Source of the DNA: Alphaproteobacteria bacterium
Lineage (GTDB): Bacteria; Pseudomonadota; Alphaproteobacteria; Rhizobiales; Aestuariivirgaceae
Assembly: GCA_020441605.1 (NCBI GenBank)
Contig: JAGRLX010000201.1
Coordinates: 1-12,748 of the forward strand
Direction: 5' to 3'
Length of the DNA stretch: 12,748 bases
Both the position numbers and the translations under genes were made by a program. Positions 1 to 6,621 of the stretch are shown here, in pieces. The notes under the pieces are model-generated. The model did not search any database. It was given only the letters and a program-made list of their open reading frames with translations, and was not told where the DNA came from. How positions within the stretch are numbered: the first letter of the stretch is position 1; every line of letters starts with the position of its first letter.

Positions 1-263
1 CGGTGGTGGCCAATGTCGGCGCAGGCCCGCTGAGCAGTCCTGGAGCCATTCGCGACAGCCTTGTTGCCCAGGTCACCGGTACGGTACGTTGGCGCGAATG
101 TGTGGGCACGATGGTTGCACAGGGCGTCGATCGGTTCTGCGAGATCGGTGCCGGCAAGGTGCTCACCGGCCTGCTGAAGAAGAACGCACCCGGCGCAGTC
201 GGCCTCGCCATCGGAACGCCGGACGACATCGCCGCCGCCGCAACACAACTCCAACAGGGATAA
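1..263 (+). CDS. fabD: Malonyl-CoA:ACP transacylase, C-terminal part (5' end outside window)
   Basis: FabD moves the malonyl group from CoA to the phosphopantetheine arm of acyl carrier protein, supplying extender units to cytoplasmic type II fatty acid synthesis. Only the last 86 or so residues are visible, in the frame whose first full codon is at position 3. The segment VANVGAGPLSSPGAIRDSLV, then AQVTGTVRWRE, matches the family's C-terminal block (NV-A-P, IR--LV-Q, V-W-E). The glutamine in LVAQ corresponds to a conserved active-site glutamine of the family. The catalytic Ser and His lie upstream of the window. The stop is TAA at 261-263, and fabG starts five bases later, so the two are almost certainly co-transcribed. 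The fabG neighbour strongly supports the call. Confidence 0.93.
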   Translation, partial: VVANVGAGPLSSPGAIRDSLVAQVTGTVRWRECVGTMVAQGVDRFCEIGAGKVLTGLLKKNAPGAVGLAIGTPDDIAAAATQLQQG

Positions 264-268
264 GAGAC

Positions 269-1006
269 ATGTTCGATCTGACAGGCAAGAATGCCCTCGT
301 GACCGGAGCGACCGGCGGTATCGGCGCCGGCATTGCCAAGGCTCTCCACCGGGCCGGTGCGACGGTTGCCATTTCAGGCACGCGCGCTGCCGTTCTCGAA
401 GCGCTCAGAGCCGAACTCGGCGACCGCGTTCATGTGATCGTTTGCAATCTGTCGGATGCGGCCGACGTGGAAAAGCTCGTGCCTGCGGCCGAAGCCTTGA
501 TGGGGTCGGTTGACATCCTGATCAACAATGCCGGCATCACCCGCGATGGCTTGGCCATGCGCATGAAGGACGAAGACTGGGCCGCGGTGATCGATGTCAA
601 CCTGACGGCCGGATTCCGCCTCGCCCGGGCCGCCATGCGCGGCATGATGAAGAAGCGCTGGGGCCGGATCGTCAATATCACCTCGGTGGTGGGCGTCACC
701 GGCAACCCCGGCCAGGCCAATTATGTGGCATCGAAAGCCGGCATCATCGGCCTCACCAAGTCCCTGGCCCAGGAGCTTGCCAGCCGCAACGTGACGGTAA
801 ACGCTGTGGCGCCTGGCTTCATCGCCACCCCGATGACCGATGTGCTGAACGAGAAGCAAAGGGAAGGAATCCTGGCCCGTGTGCCCGCCGGCCGGCTTGG
901 CAGCCCGGAGGACATCGCGGTGGCCGTCCTCTACCTGGCATCGGAGGAAGCCGGTTACGTCACCGGCCAGACACTGCATGTCAACGGCGGCATGGCCATG
1001 ATCTGA
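269..1006 (+). CDS. fabG: 3-oxoacyl-ACP reductase FabG
   Basis: FabG is the NADPH-dependent reductase that converts 3-ketoacyl-ACP to 3-hydroxyacyl-ACP in each cycle of fatty acid elongation. The 245-residue product has the usual length and all hallmarks of a classical short-chain dehydrogenase: the TGATGGIG nucleotide-binding loop (residues 12-19), the NNAG motif (86-89), Asn111, and the catalytic Ser139, Tyr152 and Lys156 (in NITS and YVASK). The C-terminal APGFI-T-M and VTGQTLHVNGGM blocks are typical of FabG rather than of other SDR enzymes. The ATG at 269 is chosen because the protein then begins directly with MFDLTGKNALVTG. An in-frame start at 89 would run through the fabD coding region and is rejected. 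AGGGA (255-260) overlaps the fabD stop and can serve as ribosome binding site. Confidence 0.97.
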   Translation: MFDLTGKNALVTGATGGIGAGIAKALHRAGATVAISGTRAAVLEALRAELGDRVHVIVCNLSDAADVEKLVPAAEALMGSVDILINNAGITRDGLAMRMKDEDWAAVIDVNLTAGFRLARAAMRGMMKKRWGRIVNITSVVGVTGNPGQANYVASKAGIIGLTKSLAQELASRNVTVNAVAPGFIATPMTDVLNEKQREGILARVPAGRLGSPEDIAVAVLYLASEEAGYVTGQTLHVNGGMAMI

Positions 1007-1023
1007 CCATCGTCACCCGCCGC

Positions 1024-1599
1024 TCAGCGCTCGAGCACAAGAATATCTAGCTTCGATTCAAAGTAGGGCGCAGGAAACAGCAACAGAATGCGCCGGTCCG
1101 TCCGGCGTTCGACCACCGCCACCTGGTCTTGCTTTGGATCATCGCCATAGTTGCGCGGTGACTCGCCGGTGACATGTCCCGCCCCCACATAGATGAGCCG
1201 GGTATCGCTGGCTGTATAAAAGCGCCCCCTCGTGCGCTGGGATCCCGTGAGCTTCTCCAGGGTCCAGCCGGCGCCGTCTTCAGCAATCGCACATTTGAAC
1301 CACGGATAGACGGTGAGCGGCAGCAGCCCGCCGAGCTTGATCACCCGGCATCTCCAGGGACCGACTGGATTGAAGGACCCGGCCATCGGCAGGGCCTTGC
1401 CCCTAAGCACATCCTGGACCAGGGCAAGATCGTCTGCGGCACCGGCCCCCGCTTCGGTCAATGCCTCCGCCAAGGTCGCATCGAACCGTGAGAGCCGATT
1501 CCTGTCGGCCGCACTGAGAGTGCGCTCGAGGATGCCATCGGCCAGAGCCCCCTGGGAAAGGAGCACAATGGCAATTGCACAAAAGATCAGCCGGAGCAT
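1024..1599 (-). CDS. Exported DUF4893-like protein of unknown function
   Basis: A 191-residue protein with a clear Sec signal peptide: [20 protein letters not shown], then DG, with cleavage probably after ALA. The mature part contains [26 protein letters not shown], a [12 protein letters not shown] segment, [10 protein letters not shown] and a C-terminal [16 protein letters not shown] recognise this pattern as the DUF4893 family of alphaproteobacterial periplasmic proteins. That assignment is from memory and no function is known to me. Two cysteines, in WRCRV and FKCAI, could form a disulfide. The ATG at 1597-1599 is preferred because the signal peptide starts there. A longer frame to 1653 adds 18 residues with no ribosome binding site. 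The gene is tail-to-tail with fabG (17-base gap) and diverges from acpP, so it interrupts the fab cluster on the opposite strand. Confidence 0.72.
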   Translation of the reverse strand: MLRLIFCAIAIVLLSQGALADGILERTLSAADRNRLSRFDATLAEALTEAGAGAADDLALVQDVLRGKALPMAGSFNPVGPWRCRVIKLGGLLPLTVYPWFKCAIAEDGAGWTLEKLTGSQRTRGRFYTASDTRLIYVGAGHVTGESPRNYGDDPKQDQVAVVERRTDRRILLLFPAPYFESKLDILVLER

Positions 1600-1797
1600 G
1601 TAGCGATGCTTGCACTGCTTGGGAGCAAGATCAAGATGTGCCGGCGAAACCATAAAATTCGTGGAATTTCAACACGCCATATTGCCCCTTTTGTACCAAA
1701 AGGAATCTGTGGTAGGGAACCCGTCGGTGCAGGGAGGACACACAGGGGGTCCTGGGGTCCTGCCGTCAGAAGAGATAACAACCAAGGACGATACAAC
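1600..1797. promoter_or_regulatory. Divergent promoter region between the DUF4893-like gene and acpP
   Basis: This 198-base non-coding stretch separates two genes transcribed away from each other, so it should hold the promoters of both. It is visibly AT-richer around 1650-1705 than the flanking genes. It contains the inverted repeat at 1687-1703 (listed separately), a short GGGAACCC palindrome at 1715-1722, and a tandem GGGGTCCT duplication at 1746-1761 just before the acpP ribosome binding site. One possible acpP promoter is TTGTAC (1691-1696) with a 16-base spacer to TAGGGA (1713-1718). The -10 match is poor and I do not claim it. For the minus-strand gene I see no convincing promoter. Confidence 0.6.
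1687..1703. promoter_or_regulatory. Perfect 7-bp inverted repeat, candidate operator upstream of acpP
   Basis: The sequence CCTTTTGTACCAAAAGG consists of two perfect 7-bp arms (CCTTTTG and CAAAAGG) around a TAC centre. It lies 94 bases upstream of the acpP start, in the AT-rich part of the divergent promoter region and overlapping a possible -35 element. Size and position suit a dimeric transcription factor site. It does not match the consensus sites I remember for FadR, FapR or FabT, so the regulator, if any, is unknown. As RNA it would form only a short AU-rich hairpin with a three-base loop, so a DNA operator is the better reading. Confidence 0.4.
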
Positions 1798-2034
1798 ATG
1801 AGTGATGTGGCTGAGCGGGTGAAAAAGATCGTTGTCGAGCATCTCGGTGTGGATGGCGACAAGGTCAAGGCTGAAGCGAGCTTCATCGACGACCTCGGCG
1901 CCGACAGCCTTGATACCGTCGAGCTGGTCATGGCCTTCGAGGAGGAATTCGGAATCGAGATCCCCGACGACGCGGCGGAGACCATCCAGACGGTCGGCGA
2001 TGCCGTAAAATTCATTGAGAAGAGCGCCGCCTGA
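1798..2034 (+). CDS. acpP: Acyl carrier protein
   Basis: AcpP carries growing acyl chains on a 4'-phosphopantetheine arm during fatty acid synthesis and also donates acyl groups to lipid A and phospholipid synthesis. The 78-residue, strongly acidic product has the canonical length and the [19 protein letters not shown] block. Ser37 in the DSL motif is the attachment site for the prosthetic group. It begins [19 protein letters not shown], typical of proteobacterial AcpP. The ATG is preceded by AAGGA at 1784-1788, nine bases upstream. Unlike the tight fabD-fabG pair, acpP has its own long upstream region and is followed by an intrinsic terminator, consistent with a separately expressed, abundant short mRNA (inference). 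Confidence 0.97.
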   Translation: MSDVAERVKKIVVEHLGVDGDKVKAEASFIDDLGADSLDTVELVMAFEEEFGIEIPDDAAETIQTVGDAVKFIEKSAA

Positions 2035-2081
2035 TCTGGCGCTGTCTTGGCTCCAGTGTGGGGCCGCAAGTGAATGCGATG

Positions 2082-2121
2082 CGCGGAGGCAGGGGTTGAA
2101 ACAATCCTGCCGCCGCGTTTT
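2082..2121 (+). terminator. Rho-independent terminator between acpP and fabF
   Basis: CGCGG (2082-2086) pairs with CCGCG (2113-2117), and GGCAGG (2088-2093) pairs perfectly with CCTGCC (2106-2111), with a single A/G mismatch between the two blocks. The top of the stem can extend through GTTG and CAAT to an AAA loop with one bulged G. TTTT follows at 2118-2121. This is the standard shape of an intrinsic terminator, though the T-run is short, so leaky termination is plausible. It begins 48 bases after the acpP stop, and fabF starts 22 bases after it. Confidence 0.75.
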
Positions 2122-2143
2122 CATGTAGAAAGGACAGCCGCGC

Positions 2144-3409
2144 ATGCGCCGAGTGGTCGTTACAGGTCTTGGCATTGTTTCCCCGTTGGCAACAGGTATC
2201 GAACCGACCTGGAGCCGCCTGATTGCGGGAGAATCAGGAGCGGGCCCGATAACCCGCTTCGATGCGGCGGATTTGCCATGTCGAATCGCCTGCGAAGTGA
2301 AGCGCGGCGATGGCTCACAAGGCACCTTCAACCCCGAACAGTGGATGGACCACAAGGAACTACGCCGCTACGATGATTTCATCATCTATGCCATGTCGGC
2401 GGCCAAGCAGGCCATGGCGGATTCGGGGCTCGAACTCAAGACCGAGGACGAGCGCTGCCGTACGGGCGTATTGGTCGGGTCCGGTATCGGCGGCCTGAGC
2501 AGCATCGCCGACACCACGCTTTTGCTTGATGAGAAAGGACCGCGCCGGGTCAGTCCGTTTTTCATCCCCGGTTCCCTCATCAATCTCGCCGGCGGACTGA
2601 TTTCGATCGAATTCGGCTGCAAGGGTCCGAACCATGCCGTGGTAACCGCCTGTTCCACCGGCTCCCATGCCATTGGAGATGCTGCGCGGATCATTGCATT
2701 GGACGATGCCGACGTGATGGTGGCGGGTGGTGCGGAATCGGCGATTTGCAGGCTGGGCATCGCCGGCTTCGTAGCCTGCAAGGCGCTGTCGACGAAATTC
2801 AATGAAACACCTGAGAAGGGCTCCCGTCCCTATGACGTCGACCGTGACGGTTTTGTCATGGGTGAAGGCGCCGGGATCGTCGTGCTCGAGGAACTCGAAC
2901 ATGCCAAGGCCCGCGGTGCCAGGATCTATGCTGAAGTCGTCGGCTATGGCATGTCGGGAGATGCCTATCATGTGACGGCGCCCGCATCCGACGGTGATGG
3001 CGCCTATCGCTGCATGCAGGCAGCCCTGAAACGCGCTGGGATCCAGGCCCACGAGGTCGACTATGTCAATGCCCATGGCACCTCCACCCCGCTCGGAGAT
3101 GAGATCGAACTGCGCGCTGTGGAGCGCCTGATGGGCAATCGCTCCGATGGCCTCACCATGTCGTCGACCAAGTCCTCCACTGGACATCTTCTTGGCGCGG
3201 CGGGTGCCGTGGAAGCAATCTTCTCTGTACTCGCCATCCGCGACAACATCTGTCCGCCGACGCTGAACCTAGATAATCCCTCGATGGAGACCAAAGTCGA
3301 TCTGGTGCCGAAACAGGCACGCAAGAAGGAGATCAACACAGTTCTGTCGAATTCTTTTGGTTTCGGTGGTACCAATGCATCACTGGTCATGCGCCGCTAC
3401 GTGGCCTGA
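2144..3409 (+). CDS. fabF: 3-oxoacyl-ACP synthase II (KAS II)
   Basis: FabF condenses malonyl-ACP with a growing acyl-ACP, elongating the chain by two carbons. The 421-residue length is usual. The thiolase-fold Cys-His-His triad is visible: Cys170 in VVTACSTGSHAIGDA, His311 in NAHGTSTPLGD and His348 in KSSTGHLLGAAGA, with the conserved Lys343 just before the last. The GFGGTN motif near the C-terminus and the MRRVVVTGLGIVSPLATG start are typical. The ATG is preceded by GAAAGGAC (2128-2135). Because a terminator ends only 22 bases upstream, its transcription probably depends on read-through from acpP or on a promoter further back. mltG follows after 18 bases. FabB-type enzymes are the alternative, but acpP linkage favours FabF. 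Confidence 0.97.
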   Translation: MRRVVVTGLGIVSPLATGIEPTWSRLIAGESGAGPITRFDAADLPCRIACEVKRGDGSQGTFNPEQWMDHKELRRYDDFIIYAMSAAKQAMADSGLELKTEDERCRTGVLVGSGIGGLSSIADTTLLLDEKGPRRVSPFFIPGSLINLAGGLISIEFGCKGPNHAVVTACSTGSHAIGDAARIIALDDADVMVAGGAESAICRLGIAGFVACKALSTKFNETPEKGSRPYDVDRDGFVMGEGAGIVVLEELEHAKARGARIYAEVVGYGMSGDAYHVTAPASDGDGAYRCMQAALKRAGIQAHEVDYVNAHGTSTPLGDEIELRAVERLMGNRSDGLTMSSTKSSTGHLLGAAGAVEAIFSVLAIRDNICPPTLNLDNPSMETKVDLVPKQARKKEINTVLSNSFGFGGTNASLVMRRYVA

Positions 3410-3427
3410 GCAAGCGGGGAGTCCCGG

Positions 3428-5029
3428 TTGAACAAGGCAGTCGAACCGACACGTGTGCCCGAACCCAAGCGCCAGAAGCGCCGGCGGTCAGCCTTCTCGC
3501 GTGTCGTGCTGTCGCTTTTCATCCTGGTCTTTCTCGGCGGCCTGGCAGCGGCTGTCGCTGCATTTTACGCCTATCAGGAATATACCCTTCCCGGACCGCT
3601 TGCCGAGAACAAGATCTTCGCCATCGACAAAGGCATGAGCGCAGCCGACATCGGCACCAAACTGGAAGACGCCGGGATCATCAGCGATGCGCGGGTCTTC
3701 TCCGCCATGGCCTATGTCAGCGGAGCCCGGTCGAGGTTGCGGGCTGGGGAATACGAATTCGTGGCCAACGCGACCATGCGCGACGTGATGACACTGATCG
3801 CGAGCGGCAAGTCGATTACCTACAAGCTGACCATACCCGAGGGCTGGACCAGCGAGATGGCAGCAAACCGCATCAATGCCAACGAGATCCTCGTCGGCGA
3901 ACCCGTGCCGGTCCCGGCAGAGGGCGCGATCATGCCGGACACCTATGTCTTCAAGCGTGGGATGACGCGGCAGAAACTCCTGACGGACATGCAGGCCGCC
4001 CAGCAGAAGCTGCTTGACCAGATCTGGGCGACGCGGAGTCCTGTTCTGGCCATCGACAGCATGGAGCAGGCCGTCGTCCTCGCTTCAATCGTCGAAAAGG
4101 AAACCGCCAAGGGTGACGAGCGTCCGCTTATTGCGTCGGTTTTCATGAATCGGTTGAAGCGCGGCATGCGGCTACAGTCCGATCCGACGATCATCTATGG
4201 CATCGCTGGAGGCAAGGGAAAGCTCGACCGTCCGCTGACCCGCGCCGACATCCGCAACCCGACACCCTATAATACCTATACGATCGATGGTTTGCCGCCG
4301 GGGCCCATTGCCAATCCCGGCCGGGCAGCGCTGGAAGCCGTGGTCAGTCCTCCGGATACGGACTATCTCTACTTCGTTGCCGACGGCAGCGGCGGGCATA
4401 CCTTTGCCGAAACCCTGGAGGATCACAACCAGAATGTGGCCAAGTGGCGCAAGCTTTCCAAGGATGCGGTGACAGCCGCGGCCGAGGATTCGGCCACGCC
4501 GCAAACCGCAGCGCCGGACGGGATGCAGGGTGCCACGGCCGTTCCCCAGGACTCTGCACCGCAGTCCGCAACCGCCGGGCCATCGGCGCCGGCGCCTGCA
4601 GAACAAGCTCAACAGCTGCCCAGTATCGAGCCTCCAGCTCCCGCGCCCGACGACATTGCAAACGAGCCAGGTGAGCCCCTGGCGCCGTCGGAGACGGCTC
4701 CAGATACCGCAGGGCCAGACAGCGCCGCACGGCCTCTTGCCGACCTGAGTGCCAGTGGTCCGGTATCATCGGAAGCCGAGCCGCCTGCAGCCAGCGCTGC
4801 TCCTGCGCCAGCGGCGACGGCCGCCGAGCCCGCAGGCGTGGCAGATACGGCGCCGGCCCAACCCGAATCGGCAGCCGCCAACACTGGAACCGCGCCGGTT
4901 CCCATTCCCCAGCAGAAGCCCCGGAAGCCATCGCCGCCGCCGCAGGCTGCCAATGTGTTACGTGCCGGCGACGTGGTCAAGGTGGGAGAGACCTTGACCA
5001 TCATTCCGAAGCCCAAGCCGGCCCGGTAG
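3428..5029 (+). CDS. mltG: Endolytic murein transglycosylase MltG (YceG-like) with long Pro/Ala-rich tail
   Basis: MltG cuts nascent peptidoglycan glycan strands inside the chain and is thought to act as a terminator of glycan polymerisation at the inner membrane. The 533-residue product has a basic cytoplasmic N-terminus (KRQKRRR), one membrane anchor (about residues 26-50) and a periplasmic YceG domain (about 60-345). The latter includes IPEGWTSE, MPDTYVF, the LASIVEKET motif (219-226) carrying the family's catalytic glutamate, NRL---M-LQSDPT and NTY-I-GLPPGPI-NPG. Residues 350-505 are low complexity (Pro, Ala, Glu, Ser), followed by a short ordered-looking end with LRAGDVVKVGETLTIIP. The reading frame opens at TTG (3428-3430), preceded by GGGGAG (3416-3421); no better start exists near by. 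It probably shares a transcript with fabF. Confidence 0.93.
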   Translation: MNKAVEPTRVPEPKRQKRRRSAFSRVVLSLFILVFLGGLAAAVAAFYAYQEYTLPGPLAENKIFAIDKGMSAADIGTKLEDAGIISDARVFSAMAYVSGARSRLRAGEYEFVANATMRDVMTLIASGKSITYKLTIPEGWTSEMAANRINANEILVGEPVPVPAEGAIMPDTYVFKRGMTRQKLLTDMQAAQQKLLDQIWATRSPVLAIDSMEQAVVLASIVEKETAKGDERPLIASVFMNRLKRGMRLQSDPTIIYGIAGGKGKLDRPLTRADIRNPTPYNTYTIDGLPPGPIANPGRAALEAVVSPPDTDYLYFVADGSGGHTFAETLEDHNQNVAKWRKLSKDAVTAAAEDSATPQTAAPDGMQGATAVPQDSAPQSATAGPSAPAPAEQAQQLPSIEPPAPAPDDIANEPGEPLAPSETAPDTAGPDSAARPLADLSASGPVSSEAEPPAASAAPAPAATAAEPAGVADTAPAQPESAAANTGTAPVPIPQQKPRKPSPPPQAANVLRAGDVVKVGETLTIIPKPKPAR

Positions 5030-5084
5030 CGTCCTTTACCCAACTGTTCTAAGACAGAGTCAGCTGATTCACCATGGAGTCCCG

Positions 5085-5972
5085 ATGGCCATTTCGAGCA
5101 TGACCGGTTTTGCCCGCGCCGTGGGACAGTCTGATGGCATGCACTGGCAATGGGAGGTGAAAAGCCTCAATGGCAAGGCGCTCGATCTGCGCTGCCGCCT
5201 GCCGGCCGGGTTCGAAGGTCTTGAGCCCTCATTGCGCACCATAGCAGCCGAGGTCCTGAGGCGGGGCACCCTGCAGGTCTCGCTGGCCGTTACCGGAGCT
5301 GGCAGAAGCGAGGAAGTTCGGCTCAATCACGCCGTTCTCGAGGACGTGATCGCAGCCGGTGAGGTTTTGCGGAACCGTATCGGCGGTGAACCTCTTCGAG
5401 CCGACCAATTGCTGACGCTGCGCGGTGTGCTCGATATCTTGCCCTTGGAAGAAGACGAGGATGCGCTACGCCAACGCCACGCCAAGATGCTCGACAGCTA
5501 TGCCGAAGCGGTGAAGGCCCTTGCCGCCGCACGGCGTGAGGAAGGGGCGAGGCTCGGTAGCATTGTTGAAGCCCAGATTGGCCGGATCGAGGCCCTGGTC
5601 TTTGCGGCCCGCGACAACCCGGCGCGCCAACCCGATGCCATCAGACGGAGGTTGGCTGACCAAGTTGCCCGGCTCATGGACACGGGCGCCGATTTCGACC
5701 CGGTCCGGCTGCATCAGGAAGCGATGCTGATCGCCACGCGCAGCGACGTCGAAGAGGAGATCGACAGGCTGATGTCGCACCTGGCGGCAGCAAGAACGCT
5801 CCTGTCTTCGGGAGACGCCATTGGCCGGAAGTTCGATTTCCTTGCGCAGGAGTTCAATCGCGAGGCGAACACACTCTGTTCAAAGGCAATCGACAACACG
5901 CTGACCGCGATCGGGCTCGAGCTCAAGACAGTGATCGACCAAATGCGCGAGCAGATCCAGAACATCGAGTGA
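5085..5972 (+). CDS. yicC: YicC family endoribonuclease
   Basis: This 295-residue cytoplasmic protein is a full-length YicC/YloC family member. It has the invariant SMTGFAR start (residues 5-11), the N-terminal YicC domain, EVKSLNGK-LD-R-R-P near residue 25-40, and the C-terminal DUF1732 block with KFDFLAQEFNREANTLCSKA and ending REQIQNIE. Family members have been reported as endoribonucleases influencing small-RNA turnover; the physiological role in alphaproteobacteria is not settled. GGAG (5075-5078) precedes the ATG with suitable spacing. The mltG stop is 55 bases upstream and gmk begins four bases after the yicC stop; the yicC-gmk pairing is common in bacteria and supports both calls. Confidence 0.93.
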   Translation: MAISSMTGFARAVGQSDGMHWQWEVKSLNGKALDLRCRLPAGFEGLEPSLRTIAAEVLRRGTLQVSLAVTGAGRSEEVRLNHAVLEDVIAAGEVLRNRIGGEPLRADQLLTLRGVLDILPLEEDEDALRQRHAKMLDSYAEAVKALAAARREEGARLGSIVEAQIGRIEALVFAARDNPARQPDAIRRRLADQVARLMDTGADFDPVRLHQEAMLIATRSDVEEEIDRLMSHLAAARTLLSSGDAIGRKFDFLAQEFNREANTLCSKAIDNTLTAIGLELKTVIDQMREQIQNIE

Positions 5973-5976
5973 CATC

Positions 5977-6609
5977 ATGATCGATATCGCCCGCCGTGGA
6001 CTCTTGCTGATCATGTCCTCTCCCTCGGGTGCCGGGAAGTCGACGCTATCGCGTAAGCTCCTTGCCGCTGACCGAAACATCACCATGTCCATTTCAGTCA
6101 CTACCCGCAAGCCGCGGCCTGGCGAAGTTGATGGCAAGGACTACCACTTCATCGACAAGACCACCTTCGCGCGACTTCGCGACAGCGGCGATCTTCTCGA
6201 ATACGCCGAGGTCTTCGGCAATTACTACGGCACCCCCAAAAAGCCGGTGGAAGAGGCCCTATTAAAGGGCCGCGACGTGCTGTTCGACATCGATTGGCAG
6301 GGTACCCAGCAGCTGGTGCAGGCCATGGAAGATGATGTCGTGCGGATCTTCATCTTGCCGCCGTCGGCAGAGGAATTGCGTGAGCGGCTCATCCGCCGTG
6401 CCCAGGACTCGGCAAGTGTCGTCGCCAAGCGCATGGCGGAAGCGTCGTGCGAGATCAGCCATTGGCCCGAGTATGACTATGTTATCGTCAACGATGATAT
6501 CGAAGCGGCGGATCGCCAGATCGCCGCCATACTCATGGCCGAGCGCCTGCGCCGCCGGCGGCGCATAGGACTGACTCATTTTGTCCGTGAGCTGACAAAA
6601 TCGCTTTGA
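5977..6609 (+). CDS. gmk: Guanylate kinase
   Basis: Gmk phosphorylates GMP (and dGMP) with ATP to give GDP, an essential step of purine nucleotide recycling. The 210-residue product shows the P-loop [10 protein letters not shown] (residues 14-23), the GMP-binding segment [20 protein letters not shown], the [15 protein letters not shown] block, and [10 protein letters not shown]. It ends with an arginine run (LRRRRRIGL) and a TKSL tail. The ATG lies four bases after the yicC stop, so translation is probably coupled; GAG at 5967-5969 is the only weak ribosome binding site. The last 34 bases overlap the 3' end of rsmA on the other strand, and the arginine run lies in an unusual palindromic sequence (listed separately). 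Confidence 0.96.
   Translation: MIDIARRGLLLIMSSPSGAGKSTLSRKLLAADRNITMSISVTTRKPRPGEVDGKDYHFIDKTTFARLRDSGDLLEYAEVFGNYYGTPKKPVEEALLKGRDVLFDIDWQGTQQLVQAMEDDVVRIFILPPSAEELRERLIRRAQDSASVVAKRMAEASCEISHWPEYDYVIVNDDIEAADRQIAAILMAERLRRRRRIGLTHFVRELTKSL
6549..6564. repeat. Perfect 16-bp palindrome in the gmk 3' end
   Basis: GCGCCGCCGGCGGCGC reads identically on both strands. It encodes the last base of a Leu codon and five consecutive Arg codons of gmk. A further copy of its left half, GCGCCGCC, occurs at 6614-6621, so the right half (6557-6564) can pair either with its neighbour or with that distant copy. No function is established. The run of CGC/CGG codons makes such a palindrome easier to arise by chance than in ordinary sequence. 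Confidence 0.5.
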
Positions 6610-6621
6610 GTCAGCGCCGCC
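6557..6621. repeat. Three-level nested inverted repeat over the gmk/rsmA tail-to-tail overlap
   Basis: Three perfect arm pairs nest inside each other. Outer: GGCGGCG (6557-6563) with CGCCGCC (6615-6621). Middle: CTGACTCA (6571-6578) with TGAGTCAG (6607-6614). Inner: TTTTGTC (6579-6585) with GACAAAA (6594-6600), around an eight-base loop CGTGAGCT. Middle and inner stems are separated only by a six-base bulge on one side (TCGCTT), and outer and middle by seven bases on the other side, giving 22 possible base pairs in 65 bases. The element contains both stop codons. It could end or protect both converging mRNAs, but there is no T-run on either side, so a classical intrinsic terminator is not shown. 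Each middle arm contains a GANTC site (6573-6577, 6608-6612). Confidence 0.6.

Noticed and set aside
89..268. N-terminal extension of fabG to position 89
   Set aside because: The added residues are an arginine-rich out-of-frame reading of fabD; normal FabG begins at 269.
374..979. 201-codon minus-strand open frame opposite fabG
   Set aside because: It is a shadow of fabG, with biased composition and no recognisable domain or ribosome binding site.
1007..1023. Terminator between the convergent fabG and DUF4893-like genes
   Set aside because: The 17-base gap and its flanks give only a four-base stem and no T-run.
1600..1653. Longer start for the DUF4893-like gene
   Set aside because: No ribosome binding site precedes it, and the extra 18 residues would displace a good signal peptide from the N-terminus.
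2360..3187. 275-codon minus-strand open frame opposite fabF
   Set aside because: It lies wholly inside the well-conserved fabF and is His/Arg/Gly-rich in the way of an antisense shadow.
4475..4940. Frameshift or assembly error in the mltG tail
   Set aside because: The frame stays open with consistent Pro/Ala-rich composition and ends in an ordered-looking segment, so a natural linker is the simpler reading.
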